DNA from: Tolypeutes matacus
Taxonomy: Eukaryota > Chordata > Mammalia > Cingulata > Chlamyphoridae
Assembly (NCBI GenBank): GCA_026826555.1
Contig: JAKSZT010037307.1
Span: 1,379,879 to 1,443,878 of the forward strand
DNA length: 64,000 nt
Direction of reading: 5' to 3'
The notes under the pieces are model-generated. The model had not been told where the DNA came from. It searched no databases and saw only the letters and a list, made by a program, of their open reading frames with translations. Below, in pieces: positions 1 through 11,129 of the stretch. The position numbers were made by a program, and so were the translations under genes. How positions within the stretch are numbered: position 1 is the first letter of the stretch; every line of letters begins with the position of its first letter.

Positions 1-807
1 GAGGCAGGAGCTGCGGTCCACGACCGAATGCTGCATGGGGAGCCCCAACCCCACCAGGCCCTGAGCAAGGATTTACCCCTGGCCTTGCACAAACAGCCAA
101 GGAGCAAGGGGGCGAGCAGGCTTGGGGTGACAGGGGCAGGGCACTCCCTGAGCAGCTGGCCCCTGGTCTGTGGCATGGGAAGGCCGACAGGAAGGGCCAT
201 GGAAAGCACCGGATGTGGTAGTGAGTGTGAACACCCGGCACCCAGGAGATGCTCAGTGAGTGCTCAGTTTGCGCCTCCTCTAGGCACTGGGGTGTCCACA
301 GGCTATGTGGGCAATGAGCACATCAGGTGGTTAAATAGCAGATCAATTCAACTTAACTTCTAGGAGGAAAGCAGCTGTGCCAGGGCCCAGGGACAGCTGG
401 GCTTCAGGGGACAGAGGCTGAGCAGGGAGGGGATGGGGAGCTGGCAGGGAAAAGTGGTACAGCTGTGGCATGCCCTGTGGGGAGAGGAAAGGAACTGTGA
501 CCAAGGTCACCAGCGCAGGGGGCAGGGACAGGGCTGGGTGGCGACTAAGAGAGTGGGAAGGATGGAAAGGAGAGGCCAGGAGGGTGGGGGGACTTGCCTG
601 TGCCCCTCAGCTTCCCAGGGCTCCTCTCCTGGCAGGGCGGGGTCAGTCAGGCTGCAGACATGTCACTCAGCTGCACAGGCGCCTCACGACCTACGTTGGT
701 TCTGCCAGCCCTGGACACGTGCCCAGGACCTGATTCTGGGCTCCTCCAGGGGTCCCCTGGGGGGTCTTTTTGGCTGACCACACCCCCCCCCAGAACAGGC
801 CCATATG

Positions 808-1985
808 TCACTTATTCACTCGTGCCATGGACTGAGCACCCATGAAGCAACAGGCTCTGGGTTTGGCACAAGCACCAGGAGGATTCATACTTGGTCTACC
901 TTCAGGGAGGCACAGTGTCACTTAGGGGGATGAGGCATGCACCGATAAATGTCCTACAGCGGGGGAGAAGCCCCTCCAGGAGTTGGAGCGTCACAGAAGG
1001 ATTCTTCCGGTTGGTGACCTTTGAGTGAGGCTTTAAGAATAAGGAAATATTAACCGAGAAAAGCAGAACAGGTACAGGGGAGGCCAAGGCAAGGAGGAAG
1101 CTCTCCAGGCAGTGGGGATGGCAGGGGCCCAGGCACAGGGCCAGCCAAACACTGGGAGAGGTCACCTTGTCTGTGGGGACACAAGAAGCTAGGCTTCAGG
1201 ACCTGTGGTTAGGGTTAGAGCGGTCGGGTGGGGGGGCTGGAATCCCACTCAGGAGCTTGGACTTGGTCCTCAGGGCAATGGGGAGCCATGGATAGTTTGG
1301 AGGAGGAGATAACTGAGAAAGGCCCATCTAGGAGGCTGGATTGTCCAGGCCAGAGCATTTGTTGTAGCCTGGTCTTGGTAAGGGCTGCAGGGGTAGAAAG
1401 GGGAACTGGATTGGATGTGGGGTGAGGGAAAGACCTAATGGGGTGGGGTGGGGGCAGTGAGTGTGTCTCAGGGAAAGACCCTTGAACTCAGTGTGAAGCT
1501 GCTGGGTTCCAGGTTGCTGGGGTGGCTGGTGGCAGAGGTCAGGGGCCCAGGAGAATGATGTGTGTACCAGGAGAAGGCACCTCTGGGAAAGGAAGTGTGA
1601 GAGCCCCAGGGACAGCCACGGTGCAGGAACAGCTAGGAGAAGAGGCCCCTGAGAGGGCTGAGGTGTTGTGGCCAGGAGGTGGGAGGGAGTCAGAGGTATG
1701 TGGCGTGGAAATGGCGACTAACAAGCCACGTGCTGGGGAGTGCCTGCTGCATCTACAGCATGGTCAGTGGGGGGCACCGGGGCCTTGGAGAGGGTCTGGA
1801 TGGGCAGGGGCGGGCATGCAGCAGCTTCAGGACTGAGGAAGTGGAGAAGAGAGTATAGACACCACAGGAGGAGTTTAGCTGAGACAAGTAGAGAGCCATG
1901 CAGAGCTGGAGGCCACTGGTGGGGAATGGAGTTGGTTGGAAGGGGGGAGATGATGTGAGAGCCATGCAAGGTGGATGGGACTGAT
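808..1985 (-). mobile_element. LINE L2 fragment, about 1.2 kb
   Basis: The + strand carries recognisable antisense L2 landmarks in order: an antisense 3' end (TTATTCACT...GAGCACC), CTTTGAGTGAGGC, GGCAGTGGGGATGGC, GGAGCCATGGATAG, GATTGGATGTGGGGTG, then 1600-1985 matching the antisense reverse-transcriptase region (for example GAGTATAGACACCACAGGAG). Highly diverged, no open RT frame. Confidence 0.7.
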
Positions 1986-2084
1986 GGAGGGAGAGATGAG
2001 AAACATGGGGGGCAGAGCCTAGAGTGCCTTGGTATGAACATGGGTCTGTGACCTTGTCCTGCCTCAGTTTCCCCATCTTTAATG

Positions 2085-2195
2085 AGCAGGCAGCCCTTCG
2101 AGAATGGGCACTGGGGATCCCGTGGTGAATGAGACAGCCTGCCTCTGGGCTTGCAGCCTAGATGGGACCAGACAGGAAGGGAATCTCCCTGCCAA
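2085..2195 (-). mobile_element. LINE L2 3'-end fragment
   Basis: GGCACTGGGGATCCCGTGG and TGAATGAGACAGCCTG match the antisense L2 3' end. A MIR-like CCTCAGTTTCCCCATC word lies just before it. Confidence 0.6.
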
Positions 2196-2509
2196 GTGGT
2201 AATCAAGGCACTGTGAGGGCTCAGCAGAGGCCAGGTTGGCTCAGACACTCAACTCTAATTGTCCTTGGGGATCCCCTGACCCCCTCATTCTCTGTCCAAG
2301 GCTTGGGGAAGAGCATCTGCCCTCCCCAAATCTCCCTGCCTTGGCCCAGTTCTGGTCAATCCGCTTCCTCCATCTCCCAGACCACAGTGATTGTGAGGGA
2401 CGGGTCCAATGAGGCTCAATGTTGGGGCTTCTGCCAGGGGACAGACAATGAGAGCTACTGAGGAGGAGGATGTGAGAGGGTCTGGCTGAGCATGAAATTC
2501 ACACTCAGG

Positions 2510-2665
2510 GAAGCAGAACAAGATGGAGAGGCTAAGTTCTGGTAACAATGTTTGAGCACCTGTATCCAGCCATACCTGAAACTCAGAGGCCTGGACTTTT
2601 CAGTTATGTATGTCAATAAAATCCATTTTGTGCTGAAATAACATGAGTTATGATTTCTGTCTCCC
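2510..2665 (+). mobile_element. Old L1-type 3' end fragment
   Basis: ATCCAGCCATACCTGAAACTC, GGACTTTTCAGTTATG and GTCAATAAAATCC form the typical 3' end of an old mammalian L1 with its polyadenylation motif. Family from memory. Confidence 0.5.
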
Positions 2666-2689
2666 GATTCATGTAGACCTGAAGGGTGA

Positions 2690-2990
2690 GGCATTGGTCA
2701 GGACAAGCGAGGGGGAAAAAAATTCCCAGCAGAGAGAATATAGCATGGGCAAAGGCCCTGGGGCAGAGAAAGGCTTGACATTGTTGAGGAATTGAAAGAA
2801 GCTGCAGGGTGCACAAGAGGGAAGGCAGAAGAGGAGGAGCTACTATCTTGGTGAGAGATGAGCGGAGGGGGTGGGCAGAGTGGGCGAGAACGGGGTGGGT
2901 TCAGTGGAGACTGAGGAGGACCAGCCAGCAGGGGGGAGCGGGGCCTCAGGAGTCTGGGAGCTCAGAGGGAGACTGGAGCCTTGGAGAGGT
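2690..2990 (-). mobile_element. LINE L2 fragment
   Basis: AATTCCCAGCAGAGAGAATA, GCATGGGCAAAGGCCCTGG and GGCAGAGAAAGG are the antisense L2 landmark. Confidence 0.65.
2925..2940 (+). promoter_or_regulatory. CTCF-like site
   Basis: CCAGCAGGGGGGAGCG fits 13 of 14 positions of the CTCF core consensus CCASYAGRKGGCRS. It lies within an L2 fragment. Confidence 0.35.
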
Positions 2991-3814
2991 CAATCCCAGA
3001 GACAGGTTGGAGCCCCAACAAGTGGTCAGACACGGGACAGGAGAAGGGCAGTGCGGTCTGGAGAAACCGGCAAGGCCACCTCACCCACTGTGGGACCTGC
3101 CACGTGGGGACTTCAGCAGCCTTGGTCTAAGGCATTTCTGGGGTGGGGAAGGGTGGAAGCCAGAGCCAGGGCAGGGGAGAGAATGGGCTGAGAAATGTGG
3201 ATGAGAATGAAGACCCTGGGACCCTACAGAGGCCACCCAAGAGGCCCAGCCAGCAGGTTCCGGGCATCGGGTCCGTGGACTGTCCAAGGAGCCCTGCCCC
3301 CAGCCCACCCCGGGATGGAGCAGATGAGTCAGTCAACAAGGGTTGACCGAACCCTTCTCCCCCTACCACTGTGCCATGCAGAGCTCCGGGACAGAGGACG
3401 CAGGGCCAGTCAGGAGAGGGAGACAGGCGTGGTGTCAGGCAATTGGACCCAGGGCGGCCTGGGCACGACAGCTCAGGGGCACATGGAGCTCCGGGGGGAG
3501 GCACCAGGCCCATCCCGGACCTGGTGGCAAGGCTTCCTGCTGCAGCAGCTGGAGAGGGGAACGCGGGCGTTGCAGGCTGGGTCCCAGCAGGGACAAAGGC
3601 AAGGAGTGAGTCAGGGTAGGACAGTGACAAGAGAGGGGCAAAGTGGTCAGCCTGATGGCGGGACCCCACAGACGGCACGACACAGGTCCCACAGCCTGTC
3701 TCAGACACCCCTTCTCCCGTGTGTGCAATGGGGGTGCCCCTGGAGGGCCCGAGGGGAGGAGCAGGAGACCCACGCCCCTCCCTGAATCAAAGCGCAGGCC
3801 CCTCCCCGCCACCG

Positions 3815-4010
3815 GGTGGCTGAAAATAAAAGCAACGATAATTTCCCTAAATGAAACCTCCACTTAAACACTTAAAAAGCAATAAAAACTCAATTTTCTT
3901 TCTCTCAATTATTTTACTTATTCCATTTTCCAAAAGGTTCACCCTGTTATGAAGATGTATTTTTCCCCATCAGCGGCAACGTTCTCCGCCATTACTCAAA
4001 CTGACTCAGC
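3815..4010. promoter_or_regulatory. Candidate conserved noncoding element ending in an AP-1 site
   Basis: An AT-rich island (ATAAAAGCAACGATAATTTC through CATTACTCAAAC) that ends in a consensus AP-1 site TGACTCA at 4002-4008. No repeat family recognised. Confidence 0.35.
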
Positions 4011-4035
4011 CTCCCTCTGCCAGGAGGGTCGCCTG

Positions 4036-4049
4036 GTCTCCGGGGCAAC
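4036..4049. promoter_or_regulatory. RFX X-box-like site
   Basis: GTCTCCGGGGCAAC is an imperfect inverted repeat close to the RFX X-box (GTNRCC, short spacer, RGYAAC), with one mismatch in the left half. It lies between two AT-rich islands. Confidence 0.35.
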
Positions 4050-4254
4050 CGGGTGTTGAGGACTGGGACTTCACCGCGTCGCTGCTGCCGTCGGTGGGGA
4101 CGCTGGGGGCGGGGGGAGGGCATATCTACCCCCAGCGCTGTCCCTTGGCCTCTGCTCTGTGCCTCCTGCGCCCCCCTTCAGCCCCTCGAAGGTGCACGTA
4201 GGGAAATAAAGTCCCACTGCCCTCAGACGGCACCCAGCCTGGTTCATCACCCAG

Positions 4255-4445
4255 TCCTGACACTATAAAAATTAGGTTTCCTGATGTCATTAGTGCTTTG
4301 TGATGGGTTCCATTTGTATTGCGCCTGCCCTGTTGCCTCATCTCTGCTAATTGTTTTTACTCGCTCCTTCCATTTTTAAACTGCTGTCTTGTTGGCTTTT
4401 AATTTTTAATTATTGCTGCCTCCTCTTCCTTCCTAATTGGTCCAG
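4255..4445. promoter_or_regulatory. Candidate conserved noncoding element
   Basis: An AT-rich island with TCATTAGTGC, GCTAATTGTTTTT, TTTTAATTTTTAATTATTGC and CCTAATTGG: several TAATT cores within 190 bp. No retroelement signature. Confidence 0.35.
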
Positions 4446-4924
4446 GGCCCTACTGAGGCTCCCTGTGCCCGTGGCTGCAGCCGGCTGCCTCCTTGGGGGG
4501 GGCGAGGCCTGCCCAGCACCCACCCCGTCTGCCCCAGGTGGTCACGGCCCGCTGCAGAGGTGGGCCACACCCCTGGCTGCCGGCACAGTGGAGGTACTGC
4601 CATCCAGGCCCGGCCCGCACACACGGAGCTCCTGCTGTGTAAGGCTGTGGGCGCAGCAATCCCGGGGAGACGTGTGACCGCAGCCACCCGCGATCCACCC
4701 TGGTCCTGCCATGGGAGGGCTGCCCGGAGGGCGAGGGCGAGGGAAGCGCGGCCCCCTCCTCTCCCACCTCCCAGCCACCCACCACCCCAGCCCTGCCTTC
4801 CTCACCGCCCTGGTACTACGCTAGGACCCCAGCCTCCCCCCGACGGCCCCCAGCCCAGAGGCCACTTTTACTCACACGGCTGCCTCTGCCTCGACGCCAT
4901 TCCTCTTCTTGGCTCTGCTGAATC

Positions 4925-5130
4925 CTGTGCCCTCTGTCTGTCCATTGGTCTGTCCATTTGTCTATCCTTCTGCCCACAGTCCACCCATCCCTCTGCCCAT
5001 CTGTCTGTCTGTCTGCCTTGTCATCAGCCTGCCTTTCGGTCTCTTGGTCTGATTTTCTGTCCCTCAGTCTGCCTGGTCTTCTCTTTGGGTCTTCTCCACC
5101 CTCCGTCCATCCCTCAGTGCCTGCCCCGAG
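4925..5130 (+). repeat. Degenerate (TCTG)n/(CCAT)n simple repeat
   Basis: Many CTGTCCAT, CTGTCTGTCTG and CCATCCCTC words. Creates a long meaningless open frame rich in Ser/Cys/Leu. Confidence 0.75.
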
Positions 5131-5384
5131 GGCCCTGGTTTTACCTTGTCCCCCAGGCACAACCCTGTGGAGGCCCCTCCCGTTTTCCTTGTCATAAACC
5201 GCAAACTGGAGCCAAGTTCCCAGGAAGTTCCACAATTGAACCTGACCCTGTTGATCCCAGCTGGTACCACATGCTGCCGCCTCCAGGCCTTCGCTCCCAG
5301 CTGGCTACCCCGTCAGCAGTGCCCGCTGTCCCTTGACCCCGGACTGCAGACTCCAACCTTCAGGAGTTAGAAGGCCTGGCCCCA

Positions 5385-5530
5385 TTCTGGATTCTGCTGC
5401 GCTCTTGCTGTGTGTCTTGGGCAAGACCCTTCCCCTCTCTGAGCTTTCCTCATCTGTAAAATGAGAACAAACCAGTTTCTGCATGGCCCCTCACGGGGCT
5501 GTTGTGAGACTCGTGCGTATTTTAGATGGA
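5385..5530 (+). mobile_element. MIR fragment
   Basis: CTTGGGCAAGACCC, CCTCATCTGTAAAATGAG and GGGGCTGTTGTGAGAC: the conserved MIR core and 3' part. Confidence 0.8.
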
Positions 5531-5679
5531 TGTGCAACAGTGGGGCCAGTTAAGTTTGGGGGGCCAGGGGCATGGTTGTTCCCCACCTTGGGGCCTCCCA
5601 CCCAGGCCTATTCCTTCCTTCTCCGCCGGAGGAGTCCTAACTGGGTTTTGGGAGCTGGGGTCCCTCATGCCGCTTGACC

Positions 5680-5790
5680 CCCAGCACAACCCTATGAAGT
5701 AGCCGCAGAGATGTAAGGGATGTGTCCCAGGTCCCACAGCCAAGAAGGGCAGAGCAAAGCTGGACCCAGGGCTGGGACCAGCTTGTCTTA
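5680..5790 (-). mobile_element. MIR fragment
   Basis: CAACCCTATGAAGTAG and CCCAGGTCCCACAGCCAAG are the antisense MIR. Confidence 0.65.
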
Positions 5791-5884
5791 TTTGGGTCAG
5801 GGGTGCTGATCACCCTGCTCCTGAGGGTTGGGGTGGGCAGCACCAGCTTTGGTCAGCAGTGCCAGCTCACCTGGATGCTGGGTC

Positions 5885-5985
5885 CAGGCTCCAGGTGGGG
5901 ACACTGAGGCACAGGATAGAAGAGATTTGCCAAGGTCCAGCAGGGGCTCAGCCAGCTGGCTCCCCAGCCTCCCTGGTGACCTCCC
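5885..5985 (-). mobile_element. MIR fragment
   Basis: GGGGACACTGAGGCACAGG and TTGCCAAGGTCCAGCAGG, antisense MIR core. Confidence 0.65.
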
Positions 5986-6449
5986 TGGTGGCAGGGAGGT
6001 GGCCCCCCACCCTGTAAGCGAGGGCAGGCACCGCTGGCCAGCCTGGGTCACACCCAGCTCTCCAGTGCCCCCTGCCCTGGCCTCAGCTTCTTCAGCAGGT
6101 GGGGAGCAAGGGGGCGGGCAGTGCCAGGATGGAAAGGACGTGTACTGTGCCGGGCACAATGCTGGGCCAGGCCACCTGGAGCCCCTGAAAAGCCCTGTGT
6201 CGGGGGCTCTACCCTGCTTGCAGAGCCGCAGCCTGCAGGCTCGGAGCAGGGCCGTGGCTCCACCCCTCCCCGCACTCCTCCTCTGGCACAGAGCTGGGCT
6301 CGCCCCATCCAGGTCCACTTCCAGACCCCACCCTTTCAGGGCAGAAAGCACTATGGGGCTGTAGTTGGAGCCCCTGGAGCAGGGGCGGTGTCACTCGTCC
6401 CCCTCTATGCCAATCCCTAGGTGCTCTGACAGTGCAGGAAGGAAAGGAG

Positions 6450-7030
6450 GAGCGAATGCCCCAGCACCCCGCAGGCCCGAATGGGCCCTCGCCCAGGAGC
6501 ACCGCAAAGCGGGAGCCGGGGAGGTGAGGCATCGAATGGAGCAGAGGCAGAGAAGAGCTGGGCCAGGTTGCCTTCCTGGCGCCCCCAGGCCGGGCACCCG
6601 GGACCGGGGCCCCTCGGCGCACTGGGCAGCGCCGCCTGGCCCGACGCACATGCGCGGAGCGGCCTCCGGGCCCCGCCGCCCGCGCCCCCGCCGCCGCCCG
6701 CGCCCCCGACGCGCGAGAAAAGCAAACAAAGACGTATTGGTTTCTGCTCTATTAGAGGCGCAGAAGGGGGGAAATCAATGTTTAGTAAATGGGAAAAGGG
6801 AAAATCGTTCAGGAAAGACGGTCTGTTTCCAAGCTGGAGAGGGGCTCGTCACCGGCACAGGCCATTGCGGAGGAAGCCCCGCGGCCCACAACACTCCCCC
6901 GCGCGGTGGAATGTTCACTGCGCGGGGCCGGCGCCGGTGCGGGGCGCCTCACCCGGCCGCGGGCCGGGGCACGGCCGGCAAGGTCCTTTAGCAGCCAGCG
7001 GGGCACCTCTGCTCACCACCCTGCCGCCCC
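6450..7030. promoter_or_regulatory. CpG island without a recognised gene
   Basis: CpG-dense sequence (for example CGGGCACCCGGGACCGGGGC, GACGCACATGCGCGGAGCGG) surrounds a less GC-rich core at 6715-6830 with AAACAAAGACG and TCAATGTTTAGTAAATGG. It lies about 22 kb upstream of the CACNA2D2 first exon. It could be a distal promoter, an lncRNA start or a poised enhancer. I see no convincing splice-flanked exon. Limits estimated by eye. Confidence 0.6.
6673..6708 (+). repeat. 18-bp perfect tandem duplication in the CpG island
   Basis: CCGCCGCCCGCGCCCCCG occurs twice in direct succession (6673-6690 and 6691-6708). C-rich, so the minus strand is G-rich and quadruplex-prone. Confidence 0.9.
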
Positions 7031-7916
7031 CTGATCCCGTGCAGGGCTCGGCCTCACCAGGGCTCGCAGCAGCCTGCCCTGCGCCCTCCCTGTGGCTCCT
7101 GCCACCCTGACTGCCTGGCACGCCGGGGTAGCCTGGGAGACCATTACTCATGGTGGTCCCAGATCCTGGCCCGACCAGGCCAATGTGACGGGACACAGGC
7201 AAAGTGGGGCTCTGACCAGTAAGGGGACGGCACACCCATGGGACTCAGCAGCAGGGACACCAGGCACTGATGTGCGGGAAGAGTGGGGTGACTGGGCTCA
7301 GGCAGGGCCTGGTAGGGCCATGGGCTCTGGGTGGTGCTGAGGTCAGTCCATTGCCAGGGGAGAGAGCGGCTGCCGCCCTGCCTGCCCTGCCCAGGAGGGA
7401 CCCTGGGCCTCTCCCTTTCTGCCTGGATCTGGGAGCAGAGGGAGGCCCACGTTAGATCCCAGCTTGCCCGACCCGTACAGGACCCCCTTCACATACATTC
7501 CTCTGCTGGGAACTCCTCACTCCTCTCCTCTCCCACTGAGAATGAGGGAGATTCCAGGAGGCTGCCTCAGCCACCCCCAGGCCAAGACAGACACGACAGA
7601 TAGATGGAGTGACGGATGGACAGAGCACCCAACTCACCAGCAGATGGACCATGTCCATGATGATGCTTTCCTCCTGGGCGGCAGTTCCCCTGAGGTCTAA
7701 TACAGATGCCAAGGCCAGGTGCCCAGCTCCCTGCAGCCCTGGGCACTCAGCAAGGGTGTCAGACCCATGTGGGCAGGTGGGAGCCCCAGGAAGGGCTAGC
7801 AATGAGGAGTAGAATGCAGACCCCCCCACACCATAGACAGCCTGAACCCCCAGAGCCACCCCTTGGAGGGACCAGGGAAATCTGAGGCTGAGGCTATTTT
7901 TATAGAGGCCTCTGGG

Positions 7917-8030
7917 CCTCAGGTTGGAAGACCTGTTTGTTTCTTCAATGAACAAAATGTGCTAAAAGGACGGACGTGCCCCACTCCCAGGAATACCCCA
8001 GGGTCCGTACTGGCTCAGTCGTGGGGAGGA
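7917..8030 (+). repeat. Unclassified repeat unit, copy 1 (related to 10837-10942)
   Basis: About 114 bp from CCTCAGGTTGG to GTGGGGAGGA. By hand alignment it matches 10837-10942 at about 91 of 106 aligned bases (about 86%), with two 4-bp gaps. Similarity stops sharply on both sides. I recognise no family and no terminal repeats or A tail. Confidence 0.75.
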
Positions 8031-9404
8031 GGGAAGGGGCCTGCAGCAGGGGCATCTGTAGCTTGCTTGCTCTGAGGGACAGATGAACTTGGAGCAGCAG
8101 GAGCTGAGCAGCTGGACAGGGCCTGAGCTGGCTCCTGCCAGAGGTGGGCGAGGGGATCCTGGAAGCAAGGACACTCCCTCACCGGAAACCCAAGCACAGG
8201 GGCACTAGCCCGAACCTCTCCCTCACTCCACCTGCAGCTCCCGGCCCCACCCATCCAGCTGCTCCCACCCCTCAAGCCTGCTACCCGGCACCCCTCAGAG
8301 CACAGTGAGAGGGGGCACTGCAGCAGGGCAGTTGGCAGCCTCTGGCGTGGCCTGCACTCTGGCCCCTGCAGCCCCATCAGCACGTGGGCCCAGGGGGGCC
8401 ATGGCCTGGGCCCCGGCCTGAGCTCACTTCCTCTGGTGAACGCTGGTAGCACCAGGCCTGGGGGCTGAGAGATGATGGGGGTGAAGGGAGCAGCTCCTGA
8501 TGCCAGGGTCCCCCTCCCCACCTTCCAAGGCTGGCCTGGCCTCCTCTTGCCACTTGGGTTCCCCTGTCCTGCTCAGCTGCTTCGCATGCCCTGGATCCCC
8601 ACGCTGGGTGACGACTCTAGGCCCACAGGGACCGGGCCTGAAAGCCCCTCCCCAGTACCTGTGGCCTCCTTGACATGTCCATCCCCCTCAGGCATCCTGG
8701 AGCCCGCCTCCCCTCTCTGCAGATTCGCCCCCCAGGTGGCTGTCCCCCCACCCCTCCTTGCCCAGGCTCCCCATACCCAGAGACTCTTGCAGCCCCTCCC
8801 TTCAAACCCTTTCCCACTCTGAGCCCCTCCCCTGCCCATCCCAGGGGCTGTGCTGGCTGATTTCACCTTGACGTTCCCTTATCATCGTCTCCATCTCTGG
8901 CTCCAGCAAAATTGCTTTCTTTGTGCCTGCCCTGAGCAGTGGGGCCAGGGTGGGTGTAGGGCTGAGACTGGGCTGCAGTGGGTGGAAATTCAAGACCTGA
9001 GGTCCAGAGCCCCCCTCTTTCCCCTTCTCCTGAACCTGGACCCCATCCCTGAACCCCCAACCCACCCCTAGGCCCCAGCATAGGCCTGGCCCACCCCAGT
9101 CTGCCACCCATACCCATGCTCACTCACTCCCTCGCCCTGGGCCAAGCTGACCTAGGAGACCCTTTGGATGCCCCCCACATATGAACCTGCTCTCCCCACC
9201 CCAGGGCTTGGACCCACACAAAGACATGCTCATGCTCCCTTGGACCCCCCACTTTACACGTGTGCTCCCCTCTAGGCATGCACACACTCCCCCCAAAACG
9301 TGTATTCACACATGTGCATATGCCCAACAAGGAGCTCCAGAAGGTCGGAGCACAGAGGAGCCTGGAAGTCCTCACCATCCCCAAACCCCATGCAGATCCC
9401 CACC

Positions 9405-9505
9405 CCCCATTTGTACAGATGGGAAAGCAGAGGCACAGAGGGGTGGAGGGGAAGCAGGTGGTCCTGGGTGGGAATTGAGTTCAGAGTCCCTAGAGTTTGG
9501 AGGTC
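9405..9505 (-). mobile_element. MIR fragment
   Basis: TGTACAGATGGGAAAGCAGAG, GCACAGAGGGGTGG and GGGAATTGAGTTCAGAGTCC, antisense MIR. Confidence 0.65.
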
Positions 9506-9734
9506 TGGCTGGTTCCCCCTACTGCTTCAAAAGCAGGCCCCTCTGCTGGGCCACTCACCTGGGCAATCCCCTCTCCGGCCTTTTTACCTGCCAAGAGCAT
9601 CAAGACTTCAGTGCCTCTGCCCTGGAGATCCCCAGCCCCCTCCCCCTTCTCAAGTCCTGCGACCTCTGCCCTCTCCTCCCTACCCACCGGAGGGCCACCT
9701 CCACACCAGGAAAATCACCTCAGCCTCCCTGCCT

Positions 9735-9870
9735 TGGAGTCCCAGCTCCAGGCTCCTGTTGGGTGACCTTGGGCTGGTCAACTCAGGTCTCTAAGTCTCA
9801 GCAAATGGGGATAATAACAGCTGACCTCACAGTGCCACCACGAGGCTGAGAGACTCACCTGGAAGGGACT
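9735..9870 (+). mobile_element. MIR fragment
   Basis: GTGACCTTGGGCTGGTCA, GTCTCAGCAAATGGGGATAA and ACCTCACAGTGCC, sense MIR core. Confidence 0.75.
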
Positions 9871-10139
9871 CAGTGCAGGAATAGGGTCCTATGCCCAGAC
9901 GACAGTGATGGCAATGATACAGCTGCTGCCCGCCCTGCAGCCCCCTCCCCAGCTCCCACCCACAAGGCTCTTGTCTTCTCCACCAGACTTCTCACAGGAG
10001 TTGTCTGCATCTCTATGGCCACTTCCTCCCCACACAGACACTCTTACACATCCGTGCCCACCCATGGGAGCGTGCCTCTCATGGGAATAAGCCCCAATTC
10101 CCCCCGCCTGACACATGCACATACGCACACACATTCATG

Positions 10140-10235
10140 CACACGTACACACGGTAAACAGAAAATAATTCATTTATAAAGGAGACCCTAGTCGTGCCAT
10201 CCATCTTGAGCTAAAATTCAATACTTCCTGGCGCG
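10140..10235. promoter_or_regulatory. Small AT-rich candidate element
   Basis: GGTAAACAGAAAATAATTCA (forkhead-like GTAAACA) followed by ATTTATAAAGG and GCTAAAATTCAATAC, bounded by GC-rich DNA. Confidence 0.3.
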
Positions 10236-10689
10236 GCCCACTGGGACTTGATGAATGGTGAGGACAAAGGCTCCGTCCCACGCACCTACCTAGCCCCACT
10301 CTCGGAAACAATGGAACGCCAGCCACGAGGGCTCAGTGGGGAGTGGAGGGGCTGCGTCTCAGCAGCCCTGAGAGGGAGCCCCAATAGTCCCGCAGCCCAG
10401 GCGGGGCCAAGGCGGGAACTACTCTGGCTTCAGTCGTCCCATCTTAGGCTCCCGGGGGGGTCAGATGGTCCTCTCTGGGGCTGTGCTTTTCTGGGCTCTT
10501 TGGGGGCCAGTGTAGCCTGGTCAGGGGGTGGGCTGATGCCCCTCCAACCAGCTGGCTGCCAGTCCCCACTCCACCTCTATTTCCCCATCCCCAGCCGTGG
10601 TAGCCCCTTAGCTGGCCCCTCCCTACCAAAACCTCCCCATCCTTGCCTGCACTCTACCTTCTTAGAGCCCACAGCCACTTCTTAAGCAC

Positions 10690-10820
10690 CCCTGGCCTTT
10701 CCACAGGCTGTCCCCCCACCCAGATCGTCATTCCTTCCCTTCTTAGCCTGGAGAACCCCTCCGGGTGGTTCCAGGCCCAGCTCAGACACCCCTTCCTCCA
10801 GGAAGCCAGCCCTGAGCCTG
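10690..10820 (+). mobile_element. LINE L2-like fragment
   Basis: CAGGCCCAGCTCAGACACC and CTTCCTCCAGGAAGCCAGCC match the sense L2 3' region. Confidence 0.5.
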
Positions 10821-10836
10821 CTGGGAAGAGCCAAGC

Positions 10837-10942
10837 CCTCAGGTTGGAGAACCCGTTTGTTTGTTCCAAGAGCAAAATGAACTAAAAGGACGTGTCCCAC
10901 CTCCAGCAATAGCCCAGGGTCCGTACTCAGTCATGGGGAGGA
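10837..10942 (+). repeat. Unclassified repeat unit, copy 2 (related to 7917-8030)
   Basis: A 106-bp direct relative of the copy 2.9 kb upstream, sharing words such as CCTCAGGTTGG, ACTAAAAGGAC-like and CCCAGGGTCCGTAC. It directly follows an L2-like fragment (10690-10820). Confidence 0.75.
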
Positions 10943-11129
10943 GTGAGCCTCGCTCTGCCAGTCGGGGTCCCACCTTGCCTGTGTCCATTCCACATTGGCC
11001 TGGGCGGGCCAGGAGCTGGGAACCACCACGTTTGCTGACCAACTGGATACTGGTCTCCCAGGCTGCCCCCACTGTTCCCGGGCTGATCCTGGGTCCTGGG
11101 ACCATCTTCTCCCACTCTCCTCCCTCCCA

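Noticed and set aside
4437..5336. 299-codon open frame on the + strand
   Set aside because: Runs through a degenerate TCTG simple repeat; the Cys/Ser/Leu bias comes from the repeat.
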